From NCBI RefSeq assembly GCF_042434095.1, contig NZ_JBHLUE010000026.1:558001-622000 (forward strand): DNA of 64,000 nt. Reading direction: 5' to 3'. Source of the stretch: KBS50 sp042434095. GTDB lineage: Bacteria; Actinomycetota; Actinomycetes; Mycobacteriales; Micromonosporaceae. A model generated the notes under the pieces. The model was not told the origin of the DNA. It did no database searches and saw nothing but the letters and a program-made list of their open reading frames with translations. Positions 52,770 to 62,191 of this stretch are shown one piece after another. The position numbers and the translations under genes are program-made. Numbering within the stretch: the stretch's first letter is position 1; every line of letters begins with the position of its first letter.

Positions 52770-55700
52770 ATGAAGGTCTACATTTCGGCCACCCAGAAGG
52801 ACCTGCTGGAATACCGGGCGGCCGTGCACGCGGCGGCGCGCCGCCTGGAGATCGAAGACGTGGCCATGGAGGCGTACGGCGCCGACGCGCGGCCGCCCCT
52901 GGAGCGGTGCCTGGCCGACGTGCGCCGGTGCGATCTGTACGTCGGGCTGTTCGCCTGGCGGTACGGGTACCGCCCGGCCGATCAGGAGTCCTCGATCACC
53001 GAGCTGGAATACCGCGAGGCGCTCGCGAACGGGAAGCCCTGCCTGATCTTCCTGCTGGCCGAGGACGTGCCGTGGCCGGTGGACATGATCGACCGCGACC
53101 GGGACTGGCAGCGGATGGTCGAGCTGCGCAACGAGCTGAAGGAGCGCCACCTGTGCGCCTTCTTCACCAGCGTGGACGACCTGGCCGCCAAGGTGACGGT
53201 GGCGCTGGCCGACGTCCGCAGCGGGCGCTCGCCGGGCCGGGTGCTCGGCGACCCGGACACCCACCTTCCGGAGGCCGTCCGCGGCCAGTACTATCGGCAG
53301 CTGCGCCTGCGCTATCAGTCCGTGCCGCTGGACGCGGTGGCGCCGCGACCCACCATCGGGTTCCTCACGGTCGGCCTGTCCACCGTGTTCGTCGAGCCGC
53401 GGGTGCACGAGGACGCCCGGCCGGAGATGCCGCTGGCCTGGTGGCGCTGGGCCGGCTCGGCGCCGGAGGGCGGTTCGACGCCGGAGGCCGGCAAGGCGCC
53501 GGAGGGCGACGGCGGCGGCCTGCCGGGCGTGGTGGACGCCGAGGACCTCGAGCGGCTCCGCGAGGAGTACGCGGCCAAGACCACGGCGCCGCTGTTCGAC
53601 GTGGTCTGCGATCCCGGCCGGCGGGCGATCGTGCTGCTCGGCGACCCCGGCTCCGGCAAGTCGGCGGCCGCTCGGTACCTCGCCCTGGCGCTCGCCGGGG
53701 TGCTGACCGAGCCGCGGCTGGCGGCCCTGGAGGGATACCTGCCGGTCCTCATCGAGCTGCGCTCGTACGCCGCGCACTGCGGCGACGGCCGGTGCGACGG
53801 CCTGCTCGACTACCTCGGCCACCGTCGCCAGCAGGGGCTCGCGGGCATCGACCGGGACGTGCTCGAGGCGTACCTGCGGGAGGGCGGGCAGGCGCTGTTC
53901 CTGTTCGACGGCCTGGACGAGGTGTTCGACCCGGTGCAGCGGGAGGAGGTGACGGCCCAGATCGCGACCTTCGCCAACGAGTACCCGGGGGTGCGGTCGG
54001 TGGTCACCTCCCGGGCGGCCGGCTACCTGCGGCACACCTTCGCGAACGCCGGGTTCGACCATTTCACACTGGAGGACCTCGACGACGAGCGGATCGAGCG
54101 GTTCCTCGGCAACTGGTACCGGCACGTGATGCCCACCCCGGACGCCGAGGCGGACCGCCAGCGCCGACAGATCCTGGACGTGGTGCGCGGTTCCCGGGCC
54201 ATGCGCGAGATCGCCGGCAACCCGCTGTTGCTGATGCTGATGGCGATCGTCGGCCGGGACCACCCGCTGCCGCGCAACCGGCGCCGGTTGTATGCGCACG
54301 TCACCGAGGTGCTGATCTCCGAATGGGACGTGACCAAGCAGCTGCGGGAGAACCACGCCGACGCGCCGCCGCTGGAATCGCCGGAGCGGCGCGCGCTGCT
54401 GCGCCACCTGGCATTCCGGATGCAGTGCCGGGAGTCCGGACCGGCCGGCAACTACATCGAATCGGAGGAGCTGGCCCGCATCTTCCGGGATCACCTGGTG
54501 CGGCTCTACGGTTTCGAGAACGACCGGGCGCTCGCCATGGCCCACTCGATGATGGACAAGCTGCGCCAGCGCAGCTTCATCCTGGAGCGGTACGGCCGGC
54601 GCCTGTTCGGCTTCGTGCACCGCACGTTCCTGGAGTTCTTCTGCGCCGAGGAGATCGTGGACAGGTTCAAGCACGACCGGGACGCCTGGGGACTGGACCA
54701 GCTGCGCGCGCTGTTCCGCGAGCACTGGGCCGATCCGTCCTGGCGGGAGGTGCTCCGGCTGGTGGCCGGCGCGCTCCCGGCGGGGGCGGCCGACGACCTG
54801 GTCACCCTGCTGGCCACCGAGGTCAACCGGCCCTGGCCGCCGCTGAACCTGGCCGGCCCGCCGTGGAACCTGGTGCTGGCCGCGCAGTGCGTGGCCGAGG
54901 CGCCACGACCGGCCGACCTGGACGGCGCCGGCGACGCGGTGCTGCGTCAGGTCGTGCTGCTGGTCGAGCACGGCATCTCGACGGACGATCCGAACCTGGT
55001 GGAACTCACCGAGCAGGAGCTGCTGTCCTCGATCCGGGCGCTCGGCCCGCAGTGGCCGGGCCGGTCGACCTTCCTGCACTGGTACCGCCGCCGCGGCGTG
55101 CACACCAGCTGGCGGTCCGGCTCGACCTTCGCCACCCAGGTGGCCGCGGCGCTGTCCACCGCCCAGGAGCGGTTGCCGGAGCTGCTGCTGCGGGAGCTGG
55201 CGGAGGTCCGCGAGCGGCAGGCCCGGCTCGCCCTGGTGGCCGGGCTGGCCGAGACGGCCGGCCGGCTGGACGTCACCGGCCGCGGCCGGCGGTACTGCCG
55301 TGACCTGCTCGCCGAGCAGGCCCGGGCCGAGGGTTCGACGCTGGTGCGCCAGGCCGCCGTGCGGGCGCTGGCCGCGCACTTCGCCGGCGACCCGGAGTTC
55401 GTCGAGCTGATGCGGGAGCTGGCCGGCTCGGCCGATTCGGCCGTCCGCGGCCTCGCCGTGCGGTCGCTGGGCGGCCGGGCCGCGTCGTCCGACCAGGTCC
55501 GCGCGCTGCTGCTGGCCCGCGCGGGTGAGGACCGCGACACCAGCGTACGGCGCTCCGCCGCGCAGCTGCTCGCCGACTGCGCCGAGCTGCCCGACGTGGC
55601 CGCCGCGCTGGGTCGGCTGCTGGCCGCCGACACCGATGCGCAGGTGGTCCGGGCCGCGCTGCACGGCCTGCTGGCCCGGCCCGACCACGCGGACGCGGCG

Positions 55701-57023
55701 CGGTCCCGGGCGATGGCCCGGCTGGTCGACGACGACGCCCCGGACGAGGTGCGGCGCTGCCTGGTGACCGACCTGCTGTCCGGCCGGGCCGATCCGGAGG
55801 GCGTCGAGGTGCTGCTGAAGCTGTCCGGTTCGGACTCCTCCGCCCGGGTGCGCGCGGTGGTCGTGCAACGGCTGGCCATGTCGCCCGACGCGGACGGGCG
55901 CTGCCGGGACCGGCTGGTGGACCGGATCGAGCAGGACGAGGATGCGGCCGTGCGCGGCGCCGCGGTGACCGCGCTGGTCGACCGCTATCGGTCCGACGAC
56001 GCCAGCTGGGCCGTGGCGGCCCGCGCCGCCCGCTCGGACGACGACGCGACCGTGCGGCTCGCCGCGGTGCGCGCGCTGGCCGAGGCGTACCCGGACCAGC
56101 GCAGCGCGGAGCTGCTGCTGGAACGGGCCCGCCACGACCCGACGGCGGGCGTCCGGCTCGCCGCGGTGGAACTGCTCACCGCGCGGGCGCCGTTCGGGCG
56201 GGCGGTCCGGGACCTGCTGATCGACCGGGCCGAGCAGGAACGGGACCCGATCGTCCGGCTCCGGATCACCCGCAGCCTGACCCGCACCGGCGTGCCGCTG
56301 GACGATGGGGTGCGGGAGTGCCTGGCCGAGCAGGTGAGCCGGGATCCCGATCCCAACGTGCTGCGCGCGGCAGCCGAGGCGCTGGCCGCCGACGAGGGCG
56401 GTGGCGACACCGGCGCCACCGACCTGGCGGAGACCCTCGCCCGGCGGGCCCGCCGGGACACCTACCCGGGCATCCGGCTGTCCGCCGTGCGGACCCTGTG
56501 CGCGTACGGCGATCCGGAGTTCGTCACGGACGTGCTGCTGGAATGCGTCGAGTCGGACACCGACCCGAGCGTGTTCGACGCGGCGGTGCACTGCCTGACC
56601 GAGCGTGGCTCGGCATCCATGGCGGTGACCCTGCGGCTGATGCGGCGGCTGGCCGACCGGGACGCGGCGATCCGCGCCCGGATCGCGGCCGCGCTGGGCG
56701 AGCACTTCGGCGCCGACCCGGAGGTACGGGTGCTGCTGGTGGGCCTGGTCCGGGACGACCCTGACCTGGAGGTACGCCGGCGGGCGGCCGCCACGCTGCC
56801 CGGCCGGGCGGGGATCGAGCTGCTGACCAGGCTGGCCGGCGACGACGACTGGGAGATCCGCCGCACCGCGCTGCTCGCGCTGGCCCGGCACTACGGCTCC
56901 GACGCCCAGACGCGGGACCTGCTGGGGCGGCTCGTCCGGCAGGAGGACGACGGCCCGGTCCGGCGGTTGGCCGCCCAGCTGCTGGCCGCGCTGCCCGACA
57001 CCGACCCCGAGGACTTCCCGTAG
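52770..57023 (+). CDS. DUF4062-NACHT NTPase with HEAT-like repeats
   Basis: A 1,417-residue STAND-type protein. The N-terminus (about 1-150; MKVYISATQKDLLEYRAAVHAA, CDLYVGLFAWRYGY) is a TIR-related DUF4062 domain. A NACHT NTPase follows: Walker A GDPGSGKS (K297), Walker B LFLFDGLDE (about 376-385), a SVVTSRAAGY sensor and GNPLLLMLMA block. After a winged-helix region comes a long array of HEAT-like helical repeats (about 855-1410), each about 32-38 residues with VRxxAVRAL cores. This layout is like bacterial NACHT immune sensors, where repeats recognise a ligand and the N-terminus signals. The ATG at 52770 has GGAG ten bases upstream. It is divergent from SCO2521. Confidence 0.88.
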   Translation: MKVYISATQKDLLEYRAAVHAAARRLEIEDVAMEAYGADARPPLERCLADVRRCDLYVGLFAWRYGYRPADQESSITELEYREALANGKPCLIFLLAEDVPWPVDMIDRDRDWQRMVELRNELKERHLCAFFTSVDDLAAKVTVALADVRSGRSPGRVLGDPDTHLPEAVRGQYYRQLRLRYQSVPLDAVAPRPTIGFLTVGLSTVFVEPRVHEDARPEMPLAWWRWAGSAPEGGSTPEAGKAPEGDGGGLPGVVDAEDLERLREEYAAKTTAPLFDVVCDPGRRAIVLLGDPGSGKSAAARYLALALAGVLTEPRLAALEGYLPVLIELRSYAAHCGDGRCDGLLDYLGHRRQQGLAGIDRDVLEAYLREGGQALFLFDGLDEVFDPVQREEVTAQIATFANEYPGVRSVVTSRAAGYLRHTFANAGFDHFTLEDLDDERIERFLGNWYRHVMPTPDAEADRQRRQILDVVRGSRAMREIAGNPLLLMLMAIVGRDHPLPRNRRRLYAHVTEVLISEWDVTKQLRENHADAPPLESPERRALLRHLAFRMQCRESGPAGNYIESEELARIFRDHLVRLYGFENDRALAMAHSMMDKLRQRSFILERYGRRLFGFVHRTFLEFFCAEEIVDRFKHDRDAWGLDQLRALFREHWADPSWREVLRLVAGALPAGAADDLVTLLATEVNRPWPPLNLAGPPWNLVLAAQCVAEAPRPADLDGAGDAVLRQVVLLVEHGISTDDPNLVELTEQELLSSIRALGPQWPGRSTFLHWYRRRGVHTSWRSGSTFATQVAAALSTAQERLPELLLRELAEVRERQARLALVAGLAETAGRLDVTGRGRRYCRDLLAEQARAEGSTLVRQAAVRALAAHFAGDPEFVELMRELAGSADSAVRGLAVRSLGGRAASSDQVRALLLARAGEDRDTSVRRSAAQLLADCAELPDVAAALGRLLAADTDAQVVRAALHGLLARPDHADAARSRAMARLVDDDAPDEVRRCLVTDLLSGRADPEGVEVLLKLSGSDSSARVRAVVVQRLAMSPDADGRCRDRLVDRIEQDEDAAVRGAAVTALVDRYRSDDASWAVAARAARSDDDATVRLAAVRALAEAYPDQRSAELLLERARHDPTAGVRLAAVELLTARAPFGRAVRDLLIDRAEQERDPIVRLRITRSLTRTGVPLDDGVRECLAEQVSRDPDPNVLRAAAEALAADEGGGDTGATDLAETLARRARRDTYPGIRLSAVRTLCAYGDPEFVTDVLLECVESDTDPSVFDAAVHCLTERGSASMAVTLRLMRRLADRDAAIRARIAAALGEHFGADPEVRVLLVGLVRDDPDLEVRRRAAATLPGRAGIELLTRLAGDDDWEIRRTALLALARHYGSDAQTRDLLGRLVRQEDDGPVRRLAAQLLAALPDTDPEDFP

Positions 57024-57027
57024 GCGC

Positions 57028-57048
57028 GGCCGGCCCCGACGGCCGGCC
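57028..57048 (+). terminator. Hairpin just after the NACHT gene
   Basis: GGCCGGCC (57028-57035) and GGCCGGCC (57041-57048) pair around a five-base loop, beginning five bases after the stop codon. No T-tract follows. Confidence 0.55.
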
Positions 57049-57094
57049 CGACGGGCGCCGCTGTCGCGCGGCGCCGACCCCGGCGCGGCGGCGC

Positions 57095-57140
57095 GCAGTG
57101 CCGCGGCGCGGCGGCGTGCAGTGCCGCGGCGCGGCGGCGT
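57095..57140. repeat. 23-bp direct duplication
   Basis: Two identical abutting units (57095-57117 and 57118-57140), each beginning GCAGTGCCGCGGCGCGGCGG, lie in the gap between the NACHT and LtrA genes. Confidence 0.88.
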
Positions 57141-57197
57141 ACCGGGTAATCGAGCGATCCGGCGCGGGCGGACGGCCCCCGCTGCTACACATGCTGG

Positions 57198-58508
57198 GTG
57201 TGGCGTCGAGCATCCCCGCGGGCCCGCCGCGATCCCCTCGTGCACGAGGTGGCCCCGGGCGCCCGGGCGGACCGGTTGGAGCTGTTCTTCGACCTGGTCT
57301 TCGTCTTCGCCTTCATCACCATCACCCGGGTCGAGACCAGCCGGCTCACCGCCGCCGGTCTCGCGCAGGGCGTCCTGGTCCTGGCGCTGCTGTGGTGGGC
57401 CTGGTGCGCACACACCATGGTGGCCAACCGGATCCGGCTCGGCGAGGGCATCACCCCGCCGGTGATGTTCGCGGCGATGGCCGCTGTCTTCGTCATCGCC
57501 CTGGCCATCCCGCAGGCCTTCGAGAACCGGCCCGGCGGGCTGCACGAGCCGATCGTCTTCGCCGGCGGCTATTTCGTGGTGCGGGGCACGCACCTGGCCC
57601 TGCACCGGTACGCCGCCCGGGACGATCCGCCGCTGCGCCGGCAGCTGCGCCGGCTGACCGCGTCGACGTGCGCGGCCACCACGCTGCTGGTGCTCGCCGC
57701 ATACCTGCCCGAATGGTGCGCCGGGCCGTACCGGACGGCCGCCCGGTTCGGCCTGTGGACCCTCGCCGTGCTCGTCGAGTACGGCGCCGGCCTGGCCGTC
57801 GGGCTGTGGGGCTGGGCGGTCCAGTCGGCCGGACACTGGGTCGAGCGGTTCGAGCTCATCCTGATCGTCGCGTTCGGTGAGACGATCATCGCCATCGGGC
57901 TGGGCAGCGAGCTGACCGGCCGGTCGATCACCTGGGTCACGGTGCTCACCTCGACCCTCGGCATCACGATCGTGGCCATCCTGTGGTGGGCATACTTCGA
58001 CCTCATCGGACCGGCCGCGCTGAACACGATGCACGGCACCCACGGCAGGGCGCGGGTGGCGCTGGCCCGGGACGCGTACATCTACCTGCACCTGCCCATG
58101 ATCGCCGGCCTGATCACGGTGGCCCTGAGCGGCGAGATCCTGCTCCGGCACCTCGGCACCGTGCGGGTGGCCCTCGCCGTTCCGCTGCCCGGCCCGGGGG
58201 TCCCGCTCGCGTATGCCGGCGTGGCCATCTACCTGGCCGGACTCGTCGGATTTCAGGCCCGGGCGCTGGGCACCCTGCTGTGGAGCCGGGCTGCCACCAT
58301 CGCCCTGCTGGCCGCGGCGGCGCCGCTGGCCGTGCGGCTGCCGGCGCTGGTGGCGCTGCTCATCCTCACGGCGATCTGCCTGGCGCTGGTGGTCACCGAG
58401 CTGGTGGTGCTGCGGGAATCCCGGCGGGCGCTGCGCGCGGCCGTCCGGCGGGAACGGTCCGCGCACGAGGCCCGGGAGACCGAGTGGCGGCGCGAGCCAT
58501 ACCGGTAG
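57198..58508 (+). CDS. Low-temperature-requirement A (LtrA) family membrane protein
   Basis: A 436-residue protein with about ten transmembrane segments. Family blocks are visible: ELFFDLVFVFAF near residue 30, and FGETIIAIG and WWAYFD further on. LtrA proteins occur widely in actinobacteria; Listeria LtrA was linked to growth at low temperature, but the biochemical role is unknown. The GTG at 57198 is the only reasonable start at the N-terminal side of the first conserved block. It follows the NACHT gene after 174 bases and is probably independent. Confidence 0.88.
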   Translation: MWRRASPRARRDPLVHEVAPGARADRLELFFDLVFVFAFITITRVETSRLTAAGLAQGVLVLALLWWAWCAHTMVANRIRLGEGITPPVMFAAMAAVFVIALAIPQAFENRPGGLHEPIVFAGGYFVVRGTHLALHRYAARDDPPLRRQLRRLTASTCAATTLLVLAAYLPEWCAGPYRTAARFGLWTLAVLVEYGAGLAVGLWGWAVQSAGHWVERFELILIVAFGETIIAIGLGSELTGRSITWVTVLTSTLGITIVAILWWAYFDLIGPAALNTMHGTHGRARVALARDAYIYLHLPMIAGLITVALSGEILLRHLGTVRVALAVPLPGPGVPLAYAGVAIYLAGLVGFQARALGTLLWSRAATIALLAAAAPLAVRLPALVALLILTAICLALVVTELVVLRESRRALRAAVRRERSAHEARETEWRREPYR

Positions 58509-58546
58509 CTGCCCGGACCGGCGTCCGCGGTCCCGGAATGGCCGGT

Positions 58547-58768
58547 TCAGTGCTCGCGGCGCTCCGCCGGCAGGCCGGTCCGGCGGATCTCCTCGGCCTG
58601 CTCCACCGTGCCCCAGCACAGCCCGCAGGTCTGGTCGTCGCACGGGTCCCGCACCAGCCGCCGCGGATCGTTCCACTTCTGCACCAGGACGGGCGGCACC
58701 TCCCAGCGGGCGAGCGCCTCGGCGACGCGCACGCGCTGCTCGTGGGTGCTGCGGCGGGGTCTAACCAC
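58547..58768 (-). CDS. Small Cys-rich protein of unknown function
   Basis: A 73-residue basic protein with an Arg-rich N-terminal helix (VRPRRSTHEQRVRVAEALAR) and CDDQTCGLCWG. The three cysteines could bind a metal or be redox active. It begins at a GTG with only weak upstream purines. It is divergent from the M55 peptidase gene. The coding pattern and conserved-looking ends suggest it is real, but I do not recognise the family. Confidence 0.5.
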   Translation of the reverse strand: MVRPRRSTHEQRVRVAEALARWEVPPVLVQKWNDPRRLVRDPCDDQTCGLCWGTVEQAEEIRRTGLPAERREH

Positions 58769-58930
58769 GGTGCTCGATGTTACCGCTCGTTGCGGTCCTG
58801 TGGCGGTGCGCGACCCGCCGGCCGCTGCCGGACGGCCGCCCACCGGTGCCGACCGGCCGGTGCGCGCGGCCGGGGCGGGCCGTACCGTCGGGCCGGGACC
58901 GGTGGCCGAGCACGGAGGAGCGGGTACGGC

Positions 58931-59764
58931 ATGAGGGTGTGGCTATCCCTGGACATGGAGGGCGTGGCCGGAGTGGTCGACTGGGACCAGTGCCGGCCGG
59001 GCAACCCGGCGTACGCGCTGGGCTGCGAGCTGCTCCAGGCGGAGGTGAACGCGGCGATCGAGGGCGCCATGGCCGGCGGGGCCACGGAGATCGTCCTCAA
59101 CGACTCGCACGGGCGGATGGCCAACCTGGACCCCCGGCGGATCGCCGGCGCCGCGCAGTACCTGTCCGGCCGGCACAAGCCGCTCTACATGATGCAGGGG
59201 CTGGACGACACGTTCGACGCCGCGTTCTTCATTGGTTACCACGGCTCGATCTCCGGCCGCCCGTCGACGCTGTCCCACACGTACAACCCGGAGGTGTTCA
59301 CCGCGGCCCGGGTCAACGGCCGGGAGGTGGGGGAGAGCGGCATCAACGCGCTGGTGGCCGAGCACTACCGGGTGCCGATCGCGCTGGTCTCCGGCGACCG
59401 GGTGACCTGGGAGGAGACCGAGCCGTTCGCGCCGGGCGCCGTACCGGTGATCACGAAGGAGTCGATCACCCGGGGAAGCGCGCTGAGCCTGCACCCCGAC
59501 GAGTCGTGCCGGCGGATCGCCGCCGGCGCCCGGGCGGCGATGGCGGCCGTGGCGTCCGGGCGGGTGTCGCTGCCGGGCATCGCCCGGCCGGCCGCGCTGG
59601 AGCTGGACCTGGCCACCACCGACATGGCCGAGGTGGCCACCTGGGCCCGCGGGGCGGTGCGGGCCGGCGAGCGGACCGTACGGATCGAGGGTGAGGACCT
59701 GCTCGGGATCTTCACCTCGTTCGTGGCGGTCAACTACATCACCCGGCAGGCGGGCGGACGCTGA
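58931..59764 (+). CDS. M55-family D-aminopeptidase (DppA-like)
   Basis: A 277-residue enzyme of the DppA/M55 type. D8 and E10 in LSLDMEGVAG, H60 in NDSHGRM and H104 in GYHG occur at the numbering of Bacillus DppA zinc ligands, and GREVGESGINA supplies the fifth, acidic ligand. It should remove D-amino acids from short peptides, so it could act on peptidoglycan fragments. GGAGGAG lies ten bases before the ATG. No peptide transporter is adjacent. Confidence 0.9.
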   Translation: MRVWLSLDMEGVAGVVDWDQCRPGNPAYALGCELLQAEVNAAIEGAMAGGATEIVLNDSHGRMANLDPRRIAGAAQYLSGRHKPLYMMQGLDDTFDAAFFIGYHGSISGRPSTLSHTYNPEVFTAARVNGREVGESGINALVAEHYRVPIALVSGDRVTWEETEPFAPGAVPVITKESITRGSALSLHPDESCRRIAAGARAAMAAVASGRVSLPGIARPAALELDLATTDMAEVATWARGAVRAGERTVRIEGEDLLGIFTSFVAVNYITRQAGGR

Positions 59765-59824
59765 CCCCGAGGCGCCGGTCCTCCCCGGTTGGCGGGCGGC
59801 GTCGGCGCCGACGAGGATGGCGCG

Positions 59825-60595
59825 GTGAGATCACCCGACGAGGTGCTGGTCGACCTGCGGACAGCCTGGACCGCCGCGCTTCCCGACCGGCTGCTCGGCC
59901 TGTACGTGCACGGCTCGCTGGTGACGGGCGACTTCGCGGCGGACCGCAGCGACCTCGACGTGCTCGCGGTGCTGGCCGTCGAACCGGACCCGGGGTTGCT
60001 GGCGGAGCTCGGCGTTCTGCACGCCGACCTGGACCGGCGGCACCCGGACTGGGCCGGCCGGGTCGAGGTGGAGTACGTGTCGCTGGACGCCGTCCGGGAC
60101 GCGGCCGCCCGCCGTGCCCGGGACCACCTGATCGCCCGGATCAGCCCCGGCGAACGGCTGCACCTGCTTCCGGCCACCAGCCACCGGCTGGTGACCTGGT
60201 CGACCGTCCATGATCTCGGGCGCGCCCTGTCCGGCCCGCCGCCTCCCGAGTTGCTGCCGGCGGTCGATCCGGAACTCACCCGGGCGGCGCTGCTCGATCA
60301 TGTCCGCGACTGGCCGGCCTGGCTCACCGACATGACGAGTACGCCCGGCGCCCAGGCGTACTCGGTGCTGACCCTCTGCCGTGCCCTGCAACGCCTGCGG
60401 CATGGCCGGCAGTTGTCGAAGCGGCAGGCCGCGGCCGAGACCATCGCCGGGCGTCCCGAATGGGCCGGACTGGTCGTCTGGGCGCGCGACTGGTGGTATG
60501 ACCGGGGCCGGGACACCGATGCCGGCCGGCCCGCGGAGGTTCGCGACTTCGTCACCCGGCTCAGCGCCGACCTGCTGGCCGGGGAGCGGGGCTGA
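59825..60595 (+). CDS. AadA-like aminoglycoside/nucleotidyltransferase-domain protein
   Basis: A 256-residue protein with a KNTase-type nucleotidyltransferase motif GSLVTGDFAADRSDLDVL (Gly-Ser and two acidic residues that bind metal) and an AadA C-terminal helical domain (YSVLTLCRALQRLRHG, SKRQAAAETIAGRPEW). Known relatives adenylylate streptomycin and spectinomycin, but environmental homologues often have unknown substrates, so resistance is only possible. The GTG at 59825 has GAGGA eight bases upstream. Confidence 0.85.
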   Translation: MRSPDEVLVDLRTAWTAALPDRLLGLYVHGSLVTGDFAADRSDLDVLAVLAVEPDPGLLAELGVLHADLDRRHPDWAGRVEVEYVSLDAVRDAAARRARDHLIARISPGERLHLLPATSHRLVTWSTVHDLGRALSGPPPPELLPAVDPELTRAALLDHVRDWPAWLTDMTSTPGAQAYSVLTLCRALQRLRHGRQLSKRQAAAETIAGRPEWAGLVVWARDWWYDRGRDTDAGRPAEVRDFVTRLSADLLAGERG

Positions 60596-60599
60596 GCGG

Positions 60600-60935
60600 T
60601 CAGCCGCGGCTCCACCGCGTCAAGGTCCCGGCGCGCCGGCCCCCGGCCCGGGCCACGCCGATCGCCGGGCAGTCGGTCCGGCGGCACGCGGTCAGTTGGT
60701 GATGCCGGTCGAACTCAGCCCGGGAGATGGCCACCACGAGCGCCTCGGAGGGGCGGTTGGGGCCCGCCCGCAGGAACCGCGCCAACCTGTCCCGGGCCCG
60801 CCACGCCCGGTCCGCGCCGGGGAAGAAGCCGTGGAACTCGTGGATGTGCTGGTGCTCGCGGCGCCACTGCAACCGGATCGTGTAGCCCGCCGTCCCGGGT
60901 GGGCGCAATCCGGTGGCGGCTCCTGAACCGTGCAT
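60600..60935 (-). CDS. Small basic protein of unknown function
   Basis: A 111-residue protein rich in Arg and His (REHQHIHEFHGFFPGADRAWRARDRLARFLRAGPNR) with two cysteines in CRRTDC. No family is recognised. GGGAGG lies seven bases before the ATG, which supports it as a gene. It converges within four bases on the AadA-like gene. Confidence 0.6.
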   Translation of the reverse strand: MHGSGAATGLRPPGTAGYTIRLQWRREHQHIHEFHGFFPGADRAWRARDRLARFLRAGPNRPSEALVVAISRAEFDRHHQLTACRRTDCPAIGVARAGGRRAGTLTRWSRG

Positions 60936-61156
60936 TCGGGGAACCTCCCGTCAGCAGGCGGCGCGGCGGCCGCGACCGGAATGTCGGCGAGGGCGTGCTG
61001 CGGGGGTGACCTCAGTGTCCCAGATCGCACGGCCGGAATGCGCACCGTGACGCCTCACCGACAGATCGGGACCCGCCCGCCGGACGGGCCGGGAAGTTCA
61101 CCCGGCGGCCGCCCCGGCGCGGCGGGGCCGTCACCCGGTCCGGAGAGGATGTGTGG

Positions 61157-62191
61157 GTGCGCGCCAGCGTGCGGACCGGTGGGTCCGGCCACCCGACCCT
61201 TGTCTCCCTCCTCCTGCTCGGCGGTGCGGTAGGCGTGCTCGCCGTCCAGCTGCTGCTGCTCCCGTTGTGGCTGCTGCCGGCGGACGGCCGGTGGGCCTGG
61301 GCGCTGCTGCCGTTGGCGCTGCTGGCCACCCCGTACTGGTCCCTGCTGCATGAGGCGATCCACGGGTCGCTCCTGCCCGGCCGGCGCTGGAACGACCGGT
61401 GCGGCCGGCTGCTGGCGGTCGGCTACGGTGCGCCCTTCGTGCTGCTGAAGCGAGGACATCTGCTGCACCACCGGTACAGCCGCACGCCGTTGGAACGCAC
61501 CGAGGTTTACGATCCGGCCACCACCACTCGGCTGCGCACGGCGCCCGGCTACTACCTGCGGCTGCTCGGCGGGCTGTATCTGGCCGAGGTGTCGACCGTG
61601 CTGCTGCTGGCCGTTCCGGTCCGGCTCTGGCGGCTGCTCGCGGCCCGGTTGGACCGGCCGGACAGCGTGGCCGGGCTGCTGCTGGAGGGCGTACGGCGGC
61701 GGCAGTTGCGCGAGTTCCGGGTGGACGCCGCCGCCGTGCTGCTGGCGTACGCGGCGGCGTTCGTCGCCTATGGAAGCCGTTGGTGGTTGCTGGCGGCCGC
61801 CCTGGCCGCGCGGGCCGTGCTGATCTCGGTGGCCGACAACGCCTACCACTACGGCACCCGGCTCGACGCGCCCCTCGAGGCGCTGAACCTGCGCCTGCCG
61901 CGGGCGCTCGAGGGGTTCGTGCTCGCCTTCAACCTGCACGCCGTGCACCACCGGCATCCCGGCCTGCCCTGGCACGCCCTGCGCTCGGCGTTCCGGGCCG
62001 ACGGCGACCGCTTCCACCTGGGCTGGTTCCGGGCCACGGCCCGCCAGCTGCGCGGGCCGCTCCCGGCCGATGCCCTGCTCGGCGCCGGCCCTCGCGGTAC
62101 GGACCGCCGGTGGGTCAGTCCTCGCCGGCCGCGGCCAGCGTCCGCCGGCCGAGGTCGCGCACGGCCGCCCGCAGCTCGGCGCAACGGATGA
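61157..62191 (+). CDS. Fatty-acid desaturase-like membrane protein
   Basis: A 344-residue membrane protein with the three His boxes of the desaturase superfamily: HEAIH (H65, H69), HLLHH (H101, H104, H105) and HAVHH (H261, H264, H265), arranged with pairs of membrane helices. These bind a di-iron centre. Likely substrates are a fatty acid, carotenoid or sterol-like lipid. I chose the GTG at 61157, eight bases after GGAGAGG; a GTG at 61151 is also in frame. The last 77 bases overlap the convergent WYL regulator, so the C-terminal Arg-rich tail beyond the conserved core may be an extension past the normal end. Confidence 0.85.
   Translation: MRASVRTGGSGHPTLVSLLLLGGAVGVLAVQLLLLPLWLLPADGRWAWALLPLALLATPYWSLLHEAIHGSLLPGRRWNDRCGRLLAVGYGAPFVLLKRGHLLHHRYSRTPLERTEVYDPATTTRLRTAPGYYLRLLGGLYLAEVSTVLLLAVPVRLWRLLAARLDRPDSVAGLLLEGVRRRQLREFRVDAAAVLLAYAAAFVAYGSRWWLLAAALAARAVLISVADNAYHYGTRLDAPLEALNLRLPRALEGFVLAFNLHAVHHRHPGLPWHALRSAFRADGDRFHLGWFRATARQLRGPLPADALLGAGPRGTDRRWVSPRRPRPASAGRGRARPPAARRNG

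Noticed and set aside
52638..58676. A 2,012-codon open frame on the minus strand
   Set aside because: It lies opposite the NACHT and LtrA genes; composition is Arg/Gly/Gln/His-rich with no recognisable domain or ribosome site.
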